A stretch of 64,000 bases of DNA from an uncultured Acetatifactor sp. (GCA_910585805.1 CAJUFB010000010.1:29539-93538), one strand, 5' to 3'; shown: positions 15,498-25,636, counted from the stretch's first letter. Notes: generated from the sequence alone by a model not told the origin. Numbers and translations: made by a program.

Positions 15498-18467
15498 ATG
15501 TCCGCATACAATATAAAAGAGGCCACAGGCGCCTCCATCCGGCCCCGGCAGCTGATGAAACCTGTTTTTTACCCGATCACGGATTTCGGAGCTTCCCCGG
15601 ATGCACCTCCTGTCCGGAACACACTGGCAGTCAACCGCGCCATTCAGGCGGCGGCCCCGGACGGCGGAACCGTGCTGATCCCCAAAGGCACTTACTCTGT
15701 CTACACCATCCTTCTGGCGAGCAATGTGAATCTCTGCCTTGCGGAGGGAGCCGTCCTGGCGGCAGCCAAAACGGATATCCGGCATTCCTATCAGAAACAG
15801 GACGGCGAGGGCGGCAATTATGAGGAGCCTGAAGTAAATCCTTATGTGGGAATCCAGGACCACGGCCATACCTACTTCGCCAACAGCCTGGTATACGGCG
15901 CGGATCTGGAAAATGTCATGATATACGGAAAAGGGCTTTTTACCGGAGGACGATTTGACGAAGACGGGAATCTGGAGTATGTGCTCCAGGGCGGCGACCC
16001 GGCAGAGCCCGACTCCCGTGAAGCCCGTGGGCATCAGGGCGAATGGTTCGGCAACAAGGGAATCGCCCTGATCCGGTGCAAAAATGTGGTCCTGGCGGAT
16101 TTCTCCGTCACCATCGGCGGACATTTCGCCATAATTGCCGAAGGCTGTGAAAATCTGTACACAGAGCATCTTCTGGTGGATACCACAAGGGATGCCTTCG
16201 ATATTGACTGCTGCCGGAATGTGACCGTACGGCACACCGTCTGTAACTCCCTCACCGATGACGCGCTGTGTCTGAAGGCTTCCTTTGGCGCAGGTATGTT
16301 CCAACCGCTGGAAAATGTGCTCATCGAAGACTGTACCGTCAGCGGCTATGATGCGGGCAGCGTCTACGCCGGCGCATATACCAGGGACAAGCTCATCGCC
16401 CTGGATCGCTGCGGCCCTACCGGGCGGGTCAAATTCGGCACCGAATCCACCTGCGGCTATCACCGGGTGACCATACGCCGGGTGCATTTTGACCGTTCCA
16501 GGGGCTTCTGTCTGGAGGCGGTGGACTGCTCTTCCCTGACGGATGTGATCTTTGAACACTGCAGCTTTGACAATGTGTCCAGCTCCCCTGTCTTTATCCG
16601 GGCCGGAGACAGAGGGCGCTTTCCCGTCACCGGAAACAGCGCCTCCCGGGAATATCCCGTCACCGGGGGAAATGTGCGGCTGGATAACCGGAACTGGATT
16701 CTTCCTGCTGATGATGCTTACCACCGCTATCCCGCAAAACGTTATGGCCCTCATTACAATCGGACCAGGACAGTCACGGCGGACGGACATTCTTTCTTTG
16801 AAATCGTGGACGGAGAACATCCGACGGAATGCAATCCTGCAAATTATGAGGAGAAGGACGGGCATTTTTACCTGAAAACCTGGTGTGACATGCCCAGGGA
16901 ATCGGAACGGTCCGCCGACCTGCGCAGGGATAAAACCCCGCATCCCTTCACCGATGATACAGACACCCGAATCCCCGGAGCCTACCGGGCCGACTATGCC
17001 CGTGAACTGGCTGGACCGGATCTGCCGTTGTATGCCAATGCAATCGGCTGCGAAAATATGGCATGTGTGTCAGATATTTTGATTCGTGACATCACTGTCA
17101 CAAATGCCGACCCCCGCTATCCTGTGCTTTTGATGGGACTGACGGATTCCCATATAAAAAATATCACCCTGGAAAATATTTCCGTGGAATACAGAGGCGG
17201 ACTCTCCATGGAACATGCGGCGGAACAGCGCCAGCTGAATACGGAATGGAAATATTCCCAGTTCCATGCGAAAGAGCATGTGCAGAGTCTCCCCTGGCTG
17301 GTAAATACCTTCTTCCTGAAAAACGAGGGACTGCTGCCCCGGGCGGACTGGGATGCGGAACACGGCTGCTGGCAGGATGACCCCTACAACGTGCCGGAGC
17401 TTCCCGAAGTGTACCCGGAGTCCAGCAACTGGGGAATCCTTCCGGCTTACGGTCTCTTTGCGAAGCATGTTGACGGACTGACCCTTAAGAATGTCCGCTT
17501 TTCCTGCAAAGTGCCCGACGGCAGGCATGTGTGTGTATTTGACGATGTGAACGGGGTATCCGTGGACGGTCTGGAAGCCTGGTGCAGCGAGGGGCTGGCT
17601 CCCATTGCCGTTGTGACCGACCACTACAGGAGACATACCAATGCGGAAAATGTTCCTGAGCAGCCTTATTTCACCACAAAAGTGACAGGATTGTCAATCT
17701 CTGGCCCATTAATCCTGCACGCAACAAATGACGCAAATGTCGCAAACCATGCTCCGGGTCCCGCTTTGCCAGTTTCCTGTTCTTCCTTAAGATCCAGTGC
17801 CCCTGAAGCTGCCGGGCAGATCGCTAAAGACTCCGAAGACCCTGAAGCTGCCGGGCGGATTGCTAAAGATTCCGAAGACCCTGAAGCTGCCGGACAGATC
17901 GCTAAAGACTCCGAAGACCCTGAAGCTGCCGGGCGGATTGCTAAAGGCTCCAAAACTCCAGAAGGAAAGGCACTGTCCTCCTGGGTCCAGGAAGTGGAGA
18001 TCCACGCCCCCGCTCCGGGCACACCCCCGGACAGCCTGTATCCGCACCCTACGGTGCCTTGCACGGAATCGGGCTATCGCTTTTGTGTGGATACGGACGA
18101 TTATCCGCTTCCGCTGACGGTACACCGCCCCTTTATACAACCTGTCGCCCCTGTACGGCTTTCCCCTGGACAGACCTGTTGCGTTGTCCTGTCGGTGCGC
18201 AATCCTGCCAGTGATATCTCGGAGGAAGCGGACAACGGCATTATCTACAATGAACAGGTGGCACGCCTGAATTACGGGGTAAAAGGCATGAATGTGGCAT
18301 TGACCCTGAGCTGTGAGAATCTGCCGGAAGGCGCTTCCTTCGATCCGGCCAGCCGCCGCTTCTCATGGATGCCCGCGGAAGGACAGCAGGGGCAGTATGA
18401 GATAGTTTTCGTGGTAAATGACGGCATACTGCCTGAAAAAACTGTGATGAAAGTGACGGTAGACTGA
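15498..18467 (+). CDS. GH28-like polygalacturonase family protein
   Basis: Large predicted pectin-type glycoside hydrolase, 989 residues. The first 100 residues carry the parallel beta-helix entry (ITDFGASPDAPPVRNTLAVN, then GGTVLIPKGTY). GH28-type acidic residues follow: DAFDID (233-237) and LTDDALCLK (252-260). Repeated beta-helix rungs continue to about 720. Residues 769-820 are four copies of a 13-residue repeat, and the C-terminus (about 905-989) looks like a putative Ig domain (He_PIG-like: LPEGASFDPASRRFSWMPA). No signal peptide is seen, so it may act on imported oligosaccharides or be exported another way. ATG with AAAGGA upstream. It may cooperate with the GH78 rhamnosidase at 29.3 kb on rhamnogalacturonan (inference). 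Confidence 0.82.
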   Translation: MSAYNIKEATGASIRPRQLMKPVFYPITDFGASPDAPPVRNTLAVNRAIQAAAPDGGTVLIPKGTYSVYTILLASNVNLCLAEGAVLAAAKTDIRHSYQKQDGEGGNYEEPEVNPYVGIQDHGHTYFANSLVYGADLENVMIYGKGLFTGGRFDEDGNLEYVLQGGDPAEPDSREARGHQGEWFGNKGIALIRCKNVVLADFSVTIGGHFAIIAEGCENLYTEHLLVDTTRDAFDIDCCRNVTVRHTVCNSLTDDALCLKASFGAGMFQPLENVLIEDCTVSGYDAGSVYAGAYTRDKLIALDRCGPTGRVKFGTESTCGYHRVTIRRVHFDRSRGFCLEAVDCSSLTDVIFEHCSFDNVSSSPVFIRAGDRGRFPVTGNSASREYPVTGGNVRLDNRNWILPADDAYHRYPAKRYGPHYNRTRTVTADGHSFFEIVDGEHPTECNPANYEEKDGHFYLKTWCDMPRESERSADLRRDKTPHPFTDDTDTRIPGAYRADYARELAGPDLPLYANAIGCENMACVSDILIRDITVTNADPRYPVLLMGLTDSHIKNITLENISVEYRGGLSMEHAAEQRQLNTEWKYSQFHAKEHVQSLPWLVNTFFLKNEGLLPRADWDAEHGCWQDDPYNVPELPEVYPESSNWGILPAYGLFAKHVDGLTLKNVRFSCKVPDGRHVCVFDDVNGVSVDGLEAWCSEGLAPIAVVTDHYRRHTNAENVPEQPYFTTKVTGLSISGPLILHATNDANVANHAPGPALPVSCSSLRSSAPEAAGQIAKDSEDPEAAGRIAKDSEDPEAAGQIAKDSEDPEAAGRIAKGSKTPEGKALSSWVQEVEIHAPAPGTPPDSLYPHPTVPCTESGYRFCVDTDDYPLPLTVHRPFIQPVAPVRLSPGQTCCVVLSVRNPASDISEEADNGIIYNEQVARLNYGVKGMNVALTLSCENLPEGASFDPASRRFSWMPAEGQQGQYEIVFVVNDGILPEKTVMKVTVD
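17802..17957 (+). repeat. Four 39-bp in-frame tandem repeats in the GH28 gene
   Basis: Units at 17802, 17841, 17880 and 17919, each encoding PEAA-G-(Q/R)-I-A-K-D-S-E-D; Gln and Arg alternate between units, so a 78-bp double unit was probably duplicated. They lie between the catalytic part and the C-terminal domain. Confidence 0.95.
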
Positions 18468-18575
18468 CCGCTGCCTTACGTTCTCCCCATGCATCCGGCT
18501 GTGCCGCCTCCCGGGAAAGCAGGTTGTAGCCGGGCAGTCAGAAGACGCGATCGCGCCGGCTGCGCCGCCCCCCGA

Positions 18576-18637
18576 TTTCCCTGTATTTACGGGCTTTTCT
18601 CTTAAGAAGCTGTATCAGTTATTTTCCGGCAGTTTCT
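18576..18637 (-). repeat. Repeat C copy 2, partial
   Basis: TTTCCCTGTATTTACGGGC followed by CTTTTCT...GTATCAGTTATTTTCCGGCAGTTTCT matches the right 60 bp of the complete C element at 40641-40741 with few changes; the left inverted repeat is missing. It lies just before the msrC ribosome binding site. Confidence 0.65.
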
Positions 18638-18662
18638 AAAATGAATGAGAGGATATTTTATC

Positions 18663-19139
18663 ATGAAATACCAGACCGATTACGATTTTCTTCTGGAACA
18701 GCTGACGGCTGTGACGGAATCCGAGACAGATACCATTGCCAATCTTTCCAATGCCTCTGCCGTGCTGCAGATGAACCTGGATGAGATCAACTGGGTGGGC
18801 TTCTACCTGGTGCGGGAGAACCAACTGGTGCTGGGGCCCTTCCAGGGCAGGCCTGCCTGTGTCCGGATCGATTTCGGAAAAGGGGTATGCGGAACCGCTG
18901 CCGCCGCCGGCGTCACCCAGCTTGTACCGAATGTACACGAGTTTCCGGGACATATCGCCTGTGACGGCGCCTCCAATTCGGAGATCGTCATACCCATGTT
19001 TCACGATGGGCAGTTGACAGCTGTGTTGGATATTGACAGTCCTGTCTTTCATCGGTTCACGGAAACTGACCGAAATGGTCTTGAGAGATGCGCGGCGGTC
19101 ATATCGAAAGCATGCTGCTGGCAGCCGGCTCTTCCCTGA
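18663..19139 (+). CDS. msrC: Free methionine-(R)-sulfoxide reductase (GAF type)
   Basis: GAF-domain enzyme reducing free methionine-R-sulfoxide, 158 residues, cytoplasmic. The diagnostic pattern is complete: INWVGFYLV, GPFQGRPACVRI, GKGVCGTAA and HIACDGASNSEIVIPM, giving the three catalytic and resolving cysteines. The ATG at 18663 has AGAGGA upstream; a slightly longer frame starts at 18645 without support. The last dozen residues (ISKACCWQPALP) do not look like the usual helix end, so a late frameshift is possible. Convergent with dcd, 57 bp apart. Confidence 0.9.
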   Translation: MKYQTDYDFLLEQLTAVTESETDTIANLSNASAVLQMNLDEINWVGFYLVRENQLVLGPFQGRPACVRIDFGKGVCGTAAAAGVTQLVPNVHEFPGHIACDGASNSEIVIPMFHDGQLTAVLDIDSPVFHRFTETDRNGLERCAAVISKACCWQPALP

Positions 19140-19196
19140 TTCAGAATACCATACGCTGTGCATTCCCATTGCACGGCGTTTTTGCTCTGCCGCCTT

Positions 19197-19745
19197 TCAT
19201 ACATGCTGCTTCACCGCGTCCGCATCCAGAAAAGCCCTGGAGCCCGTGGCGCCTTTCTGCCCCTGATATTTTCCGTTATAAGGATGCAGCGCCACATCAT
19301 CCATCCTGGAGAAAACCAGCTGCCCTACCCGGCGTCCGGCTTTCAGTTCAATGGCGCAGCGGTTTACATTATACAGTTCAAGAGTTATCTCGCCCTTGAA
19401 TCCCGGATCCACCCAACCGGCGTTCTGGATAAACAGCCCCATTCTTCCCAGAGAGCTTCTGCCCTCCACAAAGGCTGTCAGGTCGTCAGGCAGCTCAAAA
19501 TACTCCATTGTGGTAGCCAGGACGAACTGGTTCGGCAGCAGGACATAGGTGTCACTTGAGATGGTTTTATACCGGATTTCCTTATCCAGCGTAATGATGC
19601 CGGTAGGGGAATCCTCCACGATGCTGAAAGTATTGCCCAGCCTTATGTCCACGCTGGCCGGCTGCACCTGGTCCCTTTCCATGGGTGTGATCTGCAGAGT
19701 TCCGCTTTCCAGCATTTTATAGATTGTTCTGTCTGATAATACCAT
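19197..19745 (-). CDS. dcd: dCTP deaminase
   Basis: Deaminates dCTP for dTTP supply, 182 residues. The dUTPase-like core contains VEGRSSLGRMGLFIQNAGWV and DPGFKGEITLELYN; the GRSSxGR and DPGF elements bind nucleotide and magnesium. The version with NAGWVDPGFKG resembles some bifunctional dCTP deaminase/dUTPases, but I cannot decide between these from sequence. ATG at 19745 with GAGGAGGA upstream; the frame to 19838 is unsupported. Confidence 0.88.
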   Translation of the reverse strand: MVLSDRTIYKMLESGTLQITPMERDQVQPASVDIRLGNTFSIVEDSPTGIITLDKEIRYKTISSDTYVLLPNQFVLATTMEYFELPDDLTAFVEGRSSLGRMGLFIQNAGWVDPGFKGEITLELYNVNRCAIELKAGRRVGQLVFSRMDDVALHPYNGKYQGQKGATGSRAFLDADAVKQHV

Positions 19746-19985
19746 TACAGTCCTCCTCGCTGTTTCTTCCTGATCTGTCTGTTGTTTCTCCGGCGGTGTC
19801 CCGACGGAAGCACATGGCTGTGAACGGATCTTGTTCACAGCATCCGCAGACTGTGTCTCACTACCATGTTACCATAGGTGCCGGCTGAATGTCATCTGTT
19901 TTATCCAAAAATACAGTCAAATTTTCGGAACATAGATTTTCCGACAGACGCTTCTCCTCCTATCCTCCTTCTTCCGCCTTTCTTC

Positions 19986-22067
19986 TCACGGAAATACGAT
20001 CGTCCCTCCCCCATACCACACGGTCCGGATCTCCTCCAGGCTCTGCAGTTCCTTCAGACTGATGACAGGGTTGTCCCTGATATCCAGATGCTGCAGATGG
20101 GAAAGCTTTTCCGCAAAAGCAATGTTATCCAGCCCCAGGGATTGAAGGTACAGTTCTGTCAGATTTGGAAAACAGTCAAATAATTCATAGTGTTCCGATA
20201 ATTCCGTTTCCGAGGCTTCGTCCTTACCGGCATCGTCCAGGATTCTGATCCCGTTCATGGATAAGACCTCCAGATTCCCGTTTACCGGAAGCTGCGCAAA
20301 GTCAAGCCCCGCCCTGCATCCATCCAGATACAGGCTTTTCAGGGACTGAATGCCGAACAGCTCTTCGATATTGCCTTTGACGGCAACGTCCTGCAGACAA
20401 AGCGACGTCAGTTTCGGCAGCCCGGTCAGAGGGCTCAGCGACTCCACTGTCGTGGAGAAACGGTGTATCTTTAGTGTATCCAGCTCCGTCATGGAGGAAA
20501 CCACCTCCAGCTGACTCCCTGAACAGCGCTCAAGGGAAAGAGAAATGACACCTGCGGCATCTTTCAGCGGTGACAGGTCGTCCACGTCCTTCAGGGAAAG
20601 CCGCTCCAGTTTCGTCAGCTGTTCAAAGGAAGGCAGCTTCCCTCCATGCCCCATTTCCAGCGTCAGCTCCTCAAGTTCACCCAACTGGCCAATGACGGAA
20701 TAGTCTTCCAGCAATGAATTGCCTGTCAGGTTCAAAAGGGTAAGCCCGGCACATTCCTTCAGTTCGTCCAGAGATTTCACCCTGCTCCCCTCAATGCTGA
20801 GGCTGGCCAGCCGCTTCATGGAACTGAGAAAGTCCATCTCTTCCAGCGAACCGGAGGCAATCTTCAGCCACTCCAGATTCACCAGGGAAGCCAGCGGGCC
20901 GTAATCGTCCAGAGCGTCGCATTCCTCAAGCATCAGCCCCTGCAGCCCGGGAAAGTTCTGCAGCGCGGAGATATCTTCCAGGGCCCTGTAATTTACGGAA
21001 AGATACCGCAGATTCGGAAAATGCGTTATTCCGTCCAGATTCTTTTCCCCTGTGCCATTCCCATTCCCCGCCCGGATTCCCTCATCTGCAATTCCCAGTT
21101 CCGTGATCGCTTCCGGATGAGGAATCAATTCTGCCATCTCCCCGGCGGTATTCCCGGTATACAGCCCAAAAAGCCTGTCCAGTCCCTGTAAATCTCCGGG
21201 ATGCAGCTTTCCGTCAATGGACAGCCACTCCAGCCCGGTAAAAACAGCCAGATCCGCCGTATCCATCTCCGTTTCTTCTCCGTAGAGCATTGTCTGTACC
21301 ATGCCCTGGTTCAGCTGAAAGGAAACGGTTTTCTTCCGGGTATCGATACGGAGGGCGGTGAGTTCGGCATATTCCTCCGCCGTAATGGTTTGACAGTCCT
21401 TTTCCCAGATATTTTCTGCTGCCTGACGAAAAAAGGCAGATCCGGGAAATCTATTTTCTGACATATGTGTCGCATTATCTCTCGGGATATTGCCGGAAGT
21501 TTCATTTTCATCGGATAAACCTGATATTTCCGTGCTTTTCTGGTCTCGTTCATCTTCCGACACCTTTGTCGTTTCATTTGGCTTCATTTTTTGCGACTCT
21601 TGTGTCACATTTTTTCTTTCATTCTTCATAACCTGCTCCGGAATCCTGTTCCGTTCCGGAAAAGCCTTTTTTGCCTTTCTGCCGGTGGTTTCCTGCTCAT
21701 TTTTCCGGATTGCTTCTGTCCCGTCCGAGGTGCCGGTCTGCCTGCTTACCGGCTCTGTCCCACCCGAGGTGCCGGTCTCCCCAGTTACCGGCTCTGTCAT
21801 ATCACCGGCCACTGCTTTCTGCCCCGGAATCCCTGTTGCCGAAAACACCACGCAGATGCATCCCAATGCCACTGCTGTCAGGACTTTTTTTATTTTATGA
21901 TATTCCGCATATCTCTGCGGTTTATTCCGCTCCGCATTCCCCACCAGGCGCTTTTCCGCTTCCGTTCCATGCACCACTCTGCATCTGCCCCACGCGTTTC
22001 CGCCTTCCCCCTTCCGGTTCTCCAACGCCCTGCCATATGCCGGACATTTTCTCTTTTTATTTTCCAT
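19986..22067 (-). CDS. Leucine-rich repeat surface protein
   Basis: 693-residue protein with a positively charged N-terminus of about 58 residues, one hydrophobic helix (about 60-80, VLTAVALGCICVVFSATGI), a low-complexity Thr/Glu/Lys linker to about 200 and about fifteen leucine-rich repeats from 260 to 690 (for example LPKLTSLCLQDVAVKGNIEE and LTELYLQSLGLDNI). The N-terminal helix would act as signal anchor, with the repeats outside the cell for binding. The linker contains near-duplicate units TEPVTGETGTSGG and TEPVSRQTGTSDG. No sortase motif seen. ATG with AGAGGG upstream. Ligand unknown. Confidence 0.8.
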   Translation of the reverse strand: MENKKRKCPAYGRALENRKGEGGNAWGRCRVVHGTEAEKRLVGNAERNKPQRYAEYHKIKKVLTAVALGCICVVFSATGIPGQKAVAGDMTEPVTGETGTSGGTEPVSRQTGTSDGTEAIRKNEQETTGRKAKKAFPERNRIPEQVMKNERKNVTQESQKMKPNETTKVSEDERDQKSTEISGLSDENETSGNIPRDNATHMSENRFPGSAFFRQAAENIWEKDCQTITAEEYAELTALRIDTRKKTVSFQLNQGMVQTMLYGEETEMDTADLAVFTGLEWLSIDGKLHPGDLQGLDRLFGLYTGNTAGEMAELIPHPEAITELGIADEGIRAGNGNGTGEKNLDGITHFPNLRYLSVNYRALEDISALQNFPGLQGLMLEECDALDDYGPLASLVNLEWLKIASGSLEEMDFLSSMKRLASLSIEGSRVKSLDELKECAGLTLLNLTGNSLLEDYSVIGQLGELEELTLEMGHGGKLPSFEQLTKLERLSLKDVDDLSPLKDAAGVISLSLERCSGSQLEVVSSMTELDTLKIHRFSTTVESLSPLTGLPKLTSLCLQDVAVKGNIEELFGIQSLKSLYLDGCRAGLDFAQLPVNGNLEVLSMNGIRILDDAGKDEASETELSEHYELFDCFPNLTELYLQSLGLDNIAFAEKLSHLQHLDIRDNPVISLKELQSLEEIRTVWYGGGTIVFP

Positions 22068-22148
22068 AATGTATCCCTCTACTGTTTCCCATATTTTTTC
22101 CGGAGATTCCTTTATTGCTTTTTACTCCATGGCTCCCTGCAGACGTAT

Positions 22149-22886
22149 TCAGATATGCCTGCTGCCGGGCGTCGTATACCGTTCCACAATATTCCGATTC
22201 GCCCTGTATTCCGGGATATCTGAAAGCGGCTCCAGTTCAATTTCTTTCCCGTATTTCCGCTTCAAAGCCCTCTCCAGAAGTCCGTCACAGACCTCCGGAT
22301 TCTTCGGAAGCAGCGGACCATGCAGATAGGTGGCGAACAGATTTTTGTATACAAGCCCTTCATAACCGCTGTTTCCCGTATTCCCATGCCCGAAGAGCAC
22401 TCTCCCCAGGGGCGTATGATCTCCGATCTCTGTCCGCCCGCCATGATTCTCAAAGCCTACCACAGGCGTGGAAAAAAGCGGGCTCTCCAGCACGGCATTC
22501 CCCACCAGGCGCCCGGGCTTCCACTGGGTACAGATATCCAGGATCCCCAGCCCTTCTATGGTCTTCTTTTCCGTCCTGTAATAGTTTCCGAGCAGCTGGT
22601 AAGCGGCACATACCGCCAATACTACACCGTCCTCTTCCACATATGCCTTAAAATCCTTCCTGATCTCCTTCAGATACCCGGCCGCCATCTCCTGCCCCCT
22701 GTCAGAGCCGCCTCCCCAGCAGAGGATATCCAAACCGTTAAAATCAACCTTCTCCCCGGCCGCCAGCGGAATCACTTCGGCTTCTATCCCCCGCCACTGA
22801 AGGCGCTTCAGGAGACACCGCACATTTCCTCTGTCACCGTACAGATTAAACAGTTCCGGGTACAGATGCCCTATGGAAAGTTTCAT
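22149..22886 (-). CDS. gatD: Lipid II isoglutaminyl synthase, glutamine amidotransferase subunit
   Basis: GATase1 partner of MurT that frees ammonia from glutamine to amidate D-Glu in the peptidoglycan stem. 245 residues, CobQ-like. Nucleophile Cys93 in VVLAVCAAYQLLG and His189 in TYLHGPLLPKNPE. ATG at 22886 overlaps the murT stop (ATGA), implying coupling; the frame to 22913 lies inside murT. Cytoplasmic. Confidence 0.93.
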   Translation of the reverse strand: MKLSIGHLYPELFNLYGDRGNVRCLLKRLQWRGIEAEVIPLAAGEKVDFNGLDILCWGGGSDRGQEMAAGYLKEIRKDFKAYVEEDGVVLAVCAAYQLLGNYYRTEKKTIEGLGILDICTQWKPGRLVGNAVLESPLFSTPVVGFENHGGRTEIGDHTPLGRVLFGHGNTGNSGYEGLVYKNLFATYLHGPLLPKNPEVCDGLLERALKRKYGKEIELEPLSDIPEYRANRNIVERYTTPGSRHI

Positions 22887-24244
22887 GACACCGCACCTTC
22901 TCTCCCCGCGCACTGCAGTTCCCCCAGCATCCGGTTCGTCCTGTACAAGCCGGAATAGTTCGTGATTATGTATAAATTTTTACTTCCTTTCATTGTAAGC
23001 TCCTCCACGGTGCGGCGCACATCCCTGGTGGAATCGCACGGTATGCCGTCATACTTCAAGCATAATTCCATATCATCACAACGTGCCCCCCCTGCTGTAA
23101 TCGTTGCGGTATTGGCGCCGGCAAGGTAGTGGTAATCCACATCCCAGAGCCAGGAGACATCCTCCCCGTCCAGCCTGGTATCATTGATCTGGATCACCAC
23201 ATCCTTGGGCTCCGGGTCCTTCATCAGCAGGAAGATCTTCTGTTGGAATCCAACCGGATTCTTCGCCAGATAAAGCTGCACCCGGGCTTCATTTATGGTA
23301 AAAACGCACTCCCGCTGATTCCCGTAATCAAATCCGCCGATCATCTCACCGAATTTCTCCCTGGGCGCGTCCGCCGCATACAGGGCCGCATAGGCAGAAA
23401 GCGTATTATACACATTGTAGGGCGCCTGCGCTCCGCAGCTGATCCTCATTCCATCCATCAGAAAAGAACATCTCCCCTTCTTCCACGCAACATCCGCCGC
23501 GCTGATATCCGGCTGCGGGCGTTCCAGGCCGCAGCCCGGACAGTGATATACGCCAAGCTGCCCATAATGGAAAAAGTCATATTCCAGCCGTTTCCCGCAG
23601 ACCGGACAGAAAATCATTTCCGCAGTTCCTACGGGAATATCCGCCCCCATCTTCTCACTGATCCCGTAGGTGATCACGGAATTGTCGCATCCGGCACGCA
23701 GCGCCCAGGAGCAGATATCGTCGCCGTTCACCGCCAGCACCGCATCCGGCACTTCCCGGATCGCTCTCCGGATCCTGTCGCAGATCATATCCACTTCTCC
23801 GGTCCGGTCCAGCTGATCCCTGAAGATATTGGTGACAATGACACAGTCCGGCTTAAGCCCCGGAAAGATACCCGTGCTGGCCATTTCATCCGTTTCTATG
23901 CATGCATAATCCACATCCAGTCTCCCGCCCCTTCCGCTGGCCAGCACAAATGCGGTGATGACGCCGTCCAGCAGATTGGCCCCCATTTTATTGTACAGGA
24001 CCCTGCATCCCTGTGCCTTCAGGGCATGATACAGGATACTGTTTGTGGTGGTCTTGCCGTTGGTTCCCGTCACGGCTATGATCTTCCCGCGGACCCTAGC
24101 GGCCATCACGGACAGGATTTCCGGGTCGATCCGCCTTGCCACATAACCGGGAAACGCGGAACCGCTTCCCCTGTCCATCCGCCGAATGACCCTGTAAGCC
24201 AGTTTGGCGCAAAATACTGCAAATCTGCTTCTTAATCTCATCAT
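22883..24244 (-). CDS. murT: Lipid II isoglutaminyl synthase, Mur ligase subunit
   Basis: Mur-ligase-like ATPase (DUF1727 type) that with GatD converts D-Glu to D-isoglutamine in lipid II. 453 residues. P-loop GTNGKTTT at 60-67; a Cys4 zinc ribbon inserted in the central domain (FCPVCGKRLEY and YHCPGCGLERP, about 205-235), typical of MurT; MurT C-terminal domain from about 310. Starts ATGATG with AAGGAGGA upstream. First gene of the murT-gatD unit, with an extended -10 promoter about 120 bp upstream. Confidence 0.94.
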   Translation of the reverse strand: MMRLRSRFAVFCAKLAYRVIRRMDRGSGSAFPGYVARRIDPEILSVMAARVRGKIIAVTGTNGKTTTNSILYHALKAQGCRVLYNKMGANLLDGVITAFVLASGRGGRLDVDYACIETDEMASTGIFPGLKPDCVIVTNIFRDQLDRTGEVDMICDRIRRAIREVPDAVLAVNGDDICSWALRAGCDNSVITYGISEKMGADIPVGTAEMIFCPVCGKRLEYDFFHYGQLGVYHCPGCGLERPQPDISAADVAWKKGRCSFLMDGMRISCGAQAPYNVYNTLSAYAALYAADAPREKFGEMIGGFDYGNQRECVFTINEARVQLYLAKNPVGFQQKIFLLMKDPEPKDVVIQINDTRLDGEDVSWLWDVDYHYLAGANTATITAGGARCDDMELCLKYDGIPCDSTRDVRRTVEELTMKGSKNLYIITNYSGLYRTNRMLGELQCAGREGAVS

Positions 24245-24362
24245 GAAAGCATTCCTCCTTCCCGTATCCTCCGGTTCTCTGCATGCATATCCCTGGAAAT
24301 GTGAAGATATGGATTCTGACCGTTTTCCTCACCTGCGGCATGACCTGCCCTGTAATGTCCCC

Positions 24363-24371
24363 ATTATATCA
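24363..24371 (-). promoter_or_regulatory. murT extended -10 promoter
   Basis: Reading leftwards TGATATAAT, an extended -10 (TG-N-TATAAT); no clear -35. Predicted leader about 110 nt. Confidence 0.5.
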
Positions 24372-24436
24372 GCCAGATGTAACTCCGACGTAAACTTCCT
24401 GCTAAGATTTTCCTAATAAATGATAATGAAATCTTA

Positions 24437-24486
24437 TGAAAAAAGCAGGTCAAAACGCCGCACACAAGCGTTTCTCCCTGCCTTTT
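24437..24486 (-). terminator. Rho-independent terminator after exonuclease III
   Basis: Reading leftwards: GGCAGG ... AAACGC, loop, GCGTTTT ... CCTGC then TTTTTT. A two-part stem with a T run, 100 bp past the stop. The opposite strand also ends in TTTTCC, so it may work both ways. Confidence 0.8.
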
Positions 24487-24587
24487 CCTTAATATATACC
24501 ATCCTCCTGATCCGCCGCTGTCTGTCCCCCGGAGCCGAATGTCCCGTCCCGCAAAATCTCCTTCGGAACTGAACCGTCCGGCCGGGT

Positions 24588-25343
24588 TCAGTCCTTCAGA
24601 TCCAGCTCCACCGGGCAATGGTCCGATCCCATCACCTGAGCATGTATCCTGGCATCCGCCAGCCTCTCCTTCAGCGCTTCCGACGCCACGAAATAGTCGA
24701 TACGCCACCCTACGTTTCTGGCTCTGGCCTGTCCCATATAGGACCACCAGGAATAGGCATCCTTCAGATCCGGGTAAAAATGACGGAACGTGTCCACGAA
24801 TCCGTTCTCCAGGACACGCCCGAAGCACTTTCTCTCCTGATCCGTGAACCCGGCATTATTGTGATTGGTCCTGGGGTTCTTCAGGTCTATCTCCTGATGG
24901 GCCACATTCAGATCCCCGCAGTAGATCAGCGGCTTCGTCTCCTCCAGCTTTTTCAGGTATTTCAGGAAAGCCTCCTCCCACTCCATGCGGTAATCCAGCC
25001 TGGTCAGCTCTCTCTGGGCATTCGGCACATAGACTGTCACCACGTAATAATCCTGGAATTCCGCCGTGATCACTCGCCCTTCGTGGTCATGCTCTTCCAC
25101 TCCCATACCGTATGTGACCTTCAGCGGCTCCTTTTTCGAAAAAAGCGCCGTGCCGGAGTACCCCTTCTTCTCCGCGTAATTCCAGTACTGCCGGTACCCT
25201 GGCAGCTCCAGCTCAATCTGCCCGGCCTGCAGCTTCGTCTCCTGCAGACAGAAAACATCCGCGTCGGCCTCCCGGAAAAAATCCATAAACCCTTTCTGCA
25301 TACAGGCACGCAGCCCGTTTACGTTCCATGATATCAATTTCAT
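24588..25343 (-). CDS. xth: Exodeoxyribonuclease III (AP endonuclease)
   Basis: Base-excision repair enzyme with AP endonuclease and 3'-5' exonuclease activity, 251 residues. Begins MKLISWNVNGLRACMQKGF; metal and catalytic residues in VFCLQETKLQ, YCGDLNVAH and GSDHCPVELDL. ATG at 25343 with AGGAGGA upstream; the frame to 25448 is not used. Monocistronic with its own terminator. Confidence 0.95.
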   Translation of the reverse strand: MKLISWNVNGLRACMQKGFMDFFREADADVFCLQETKLQAGQIELELPGYRQYWNYAEKKGYSGTALFSKKEPLKVTYGMGVEEHDHEGRVITAEFQDYYVVTVYVPNAQRELTRLDYRMEWEEAFLKYLKKLEETKPLIYCGDLNVAHQEIDLKNPRTNHNNAGFTDQERKCFGRVLENGFVDTFRHFYPDLKDAYSWWSYMGQARARNVGWRIDYFVASEALKERLADARIHAQVMGSDHCPVELDLKD

Positions 25344-25636
25344 CTCAAATCCTCCTGCCCGCCCGGGCGTCCAATCTGCAGCGTTCTGGCCGGGAACTGC
25401 CGGAAATAACCTGTGGGCGGCAGCCTTCCTGTTCCCGGCATCCCTCATCGCTGCTACCTATCATATCACACTTGCTCCGCCTGCGCCACTGAATGCAGAA
25501 AAAACTGAAAACAAAATCGTCAACTACTGTTTGCACCGAAACGCCGCCTGTGTTATACTGGTCAGAGTCGGATGACGGCCTGATTCCCCGGCGAAAGACT
25601 CACGGCAGACATAATACAGGAACCGAAGGAGGCAAC

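Noticed and set aside
15387..16943. 518-codon frame on the minus strand
   Set aside because: Antisense to the GH28 gene; no domain recognised.
19817..19840. LexA box or terminator (GCTGTGAAC...GTTCACAGC)
   Set aside because: GAAC and GTTC are 7 bp apart rather than 4, and no T run follows the hairpin.
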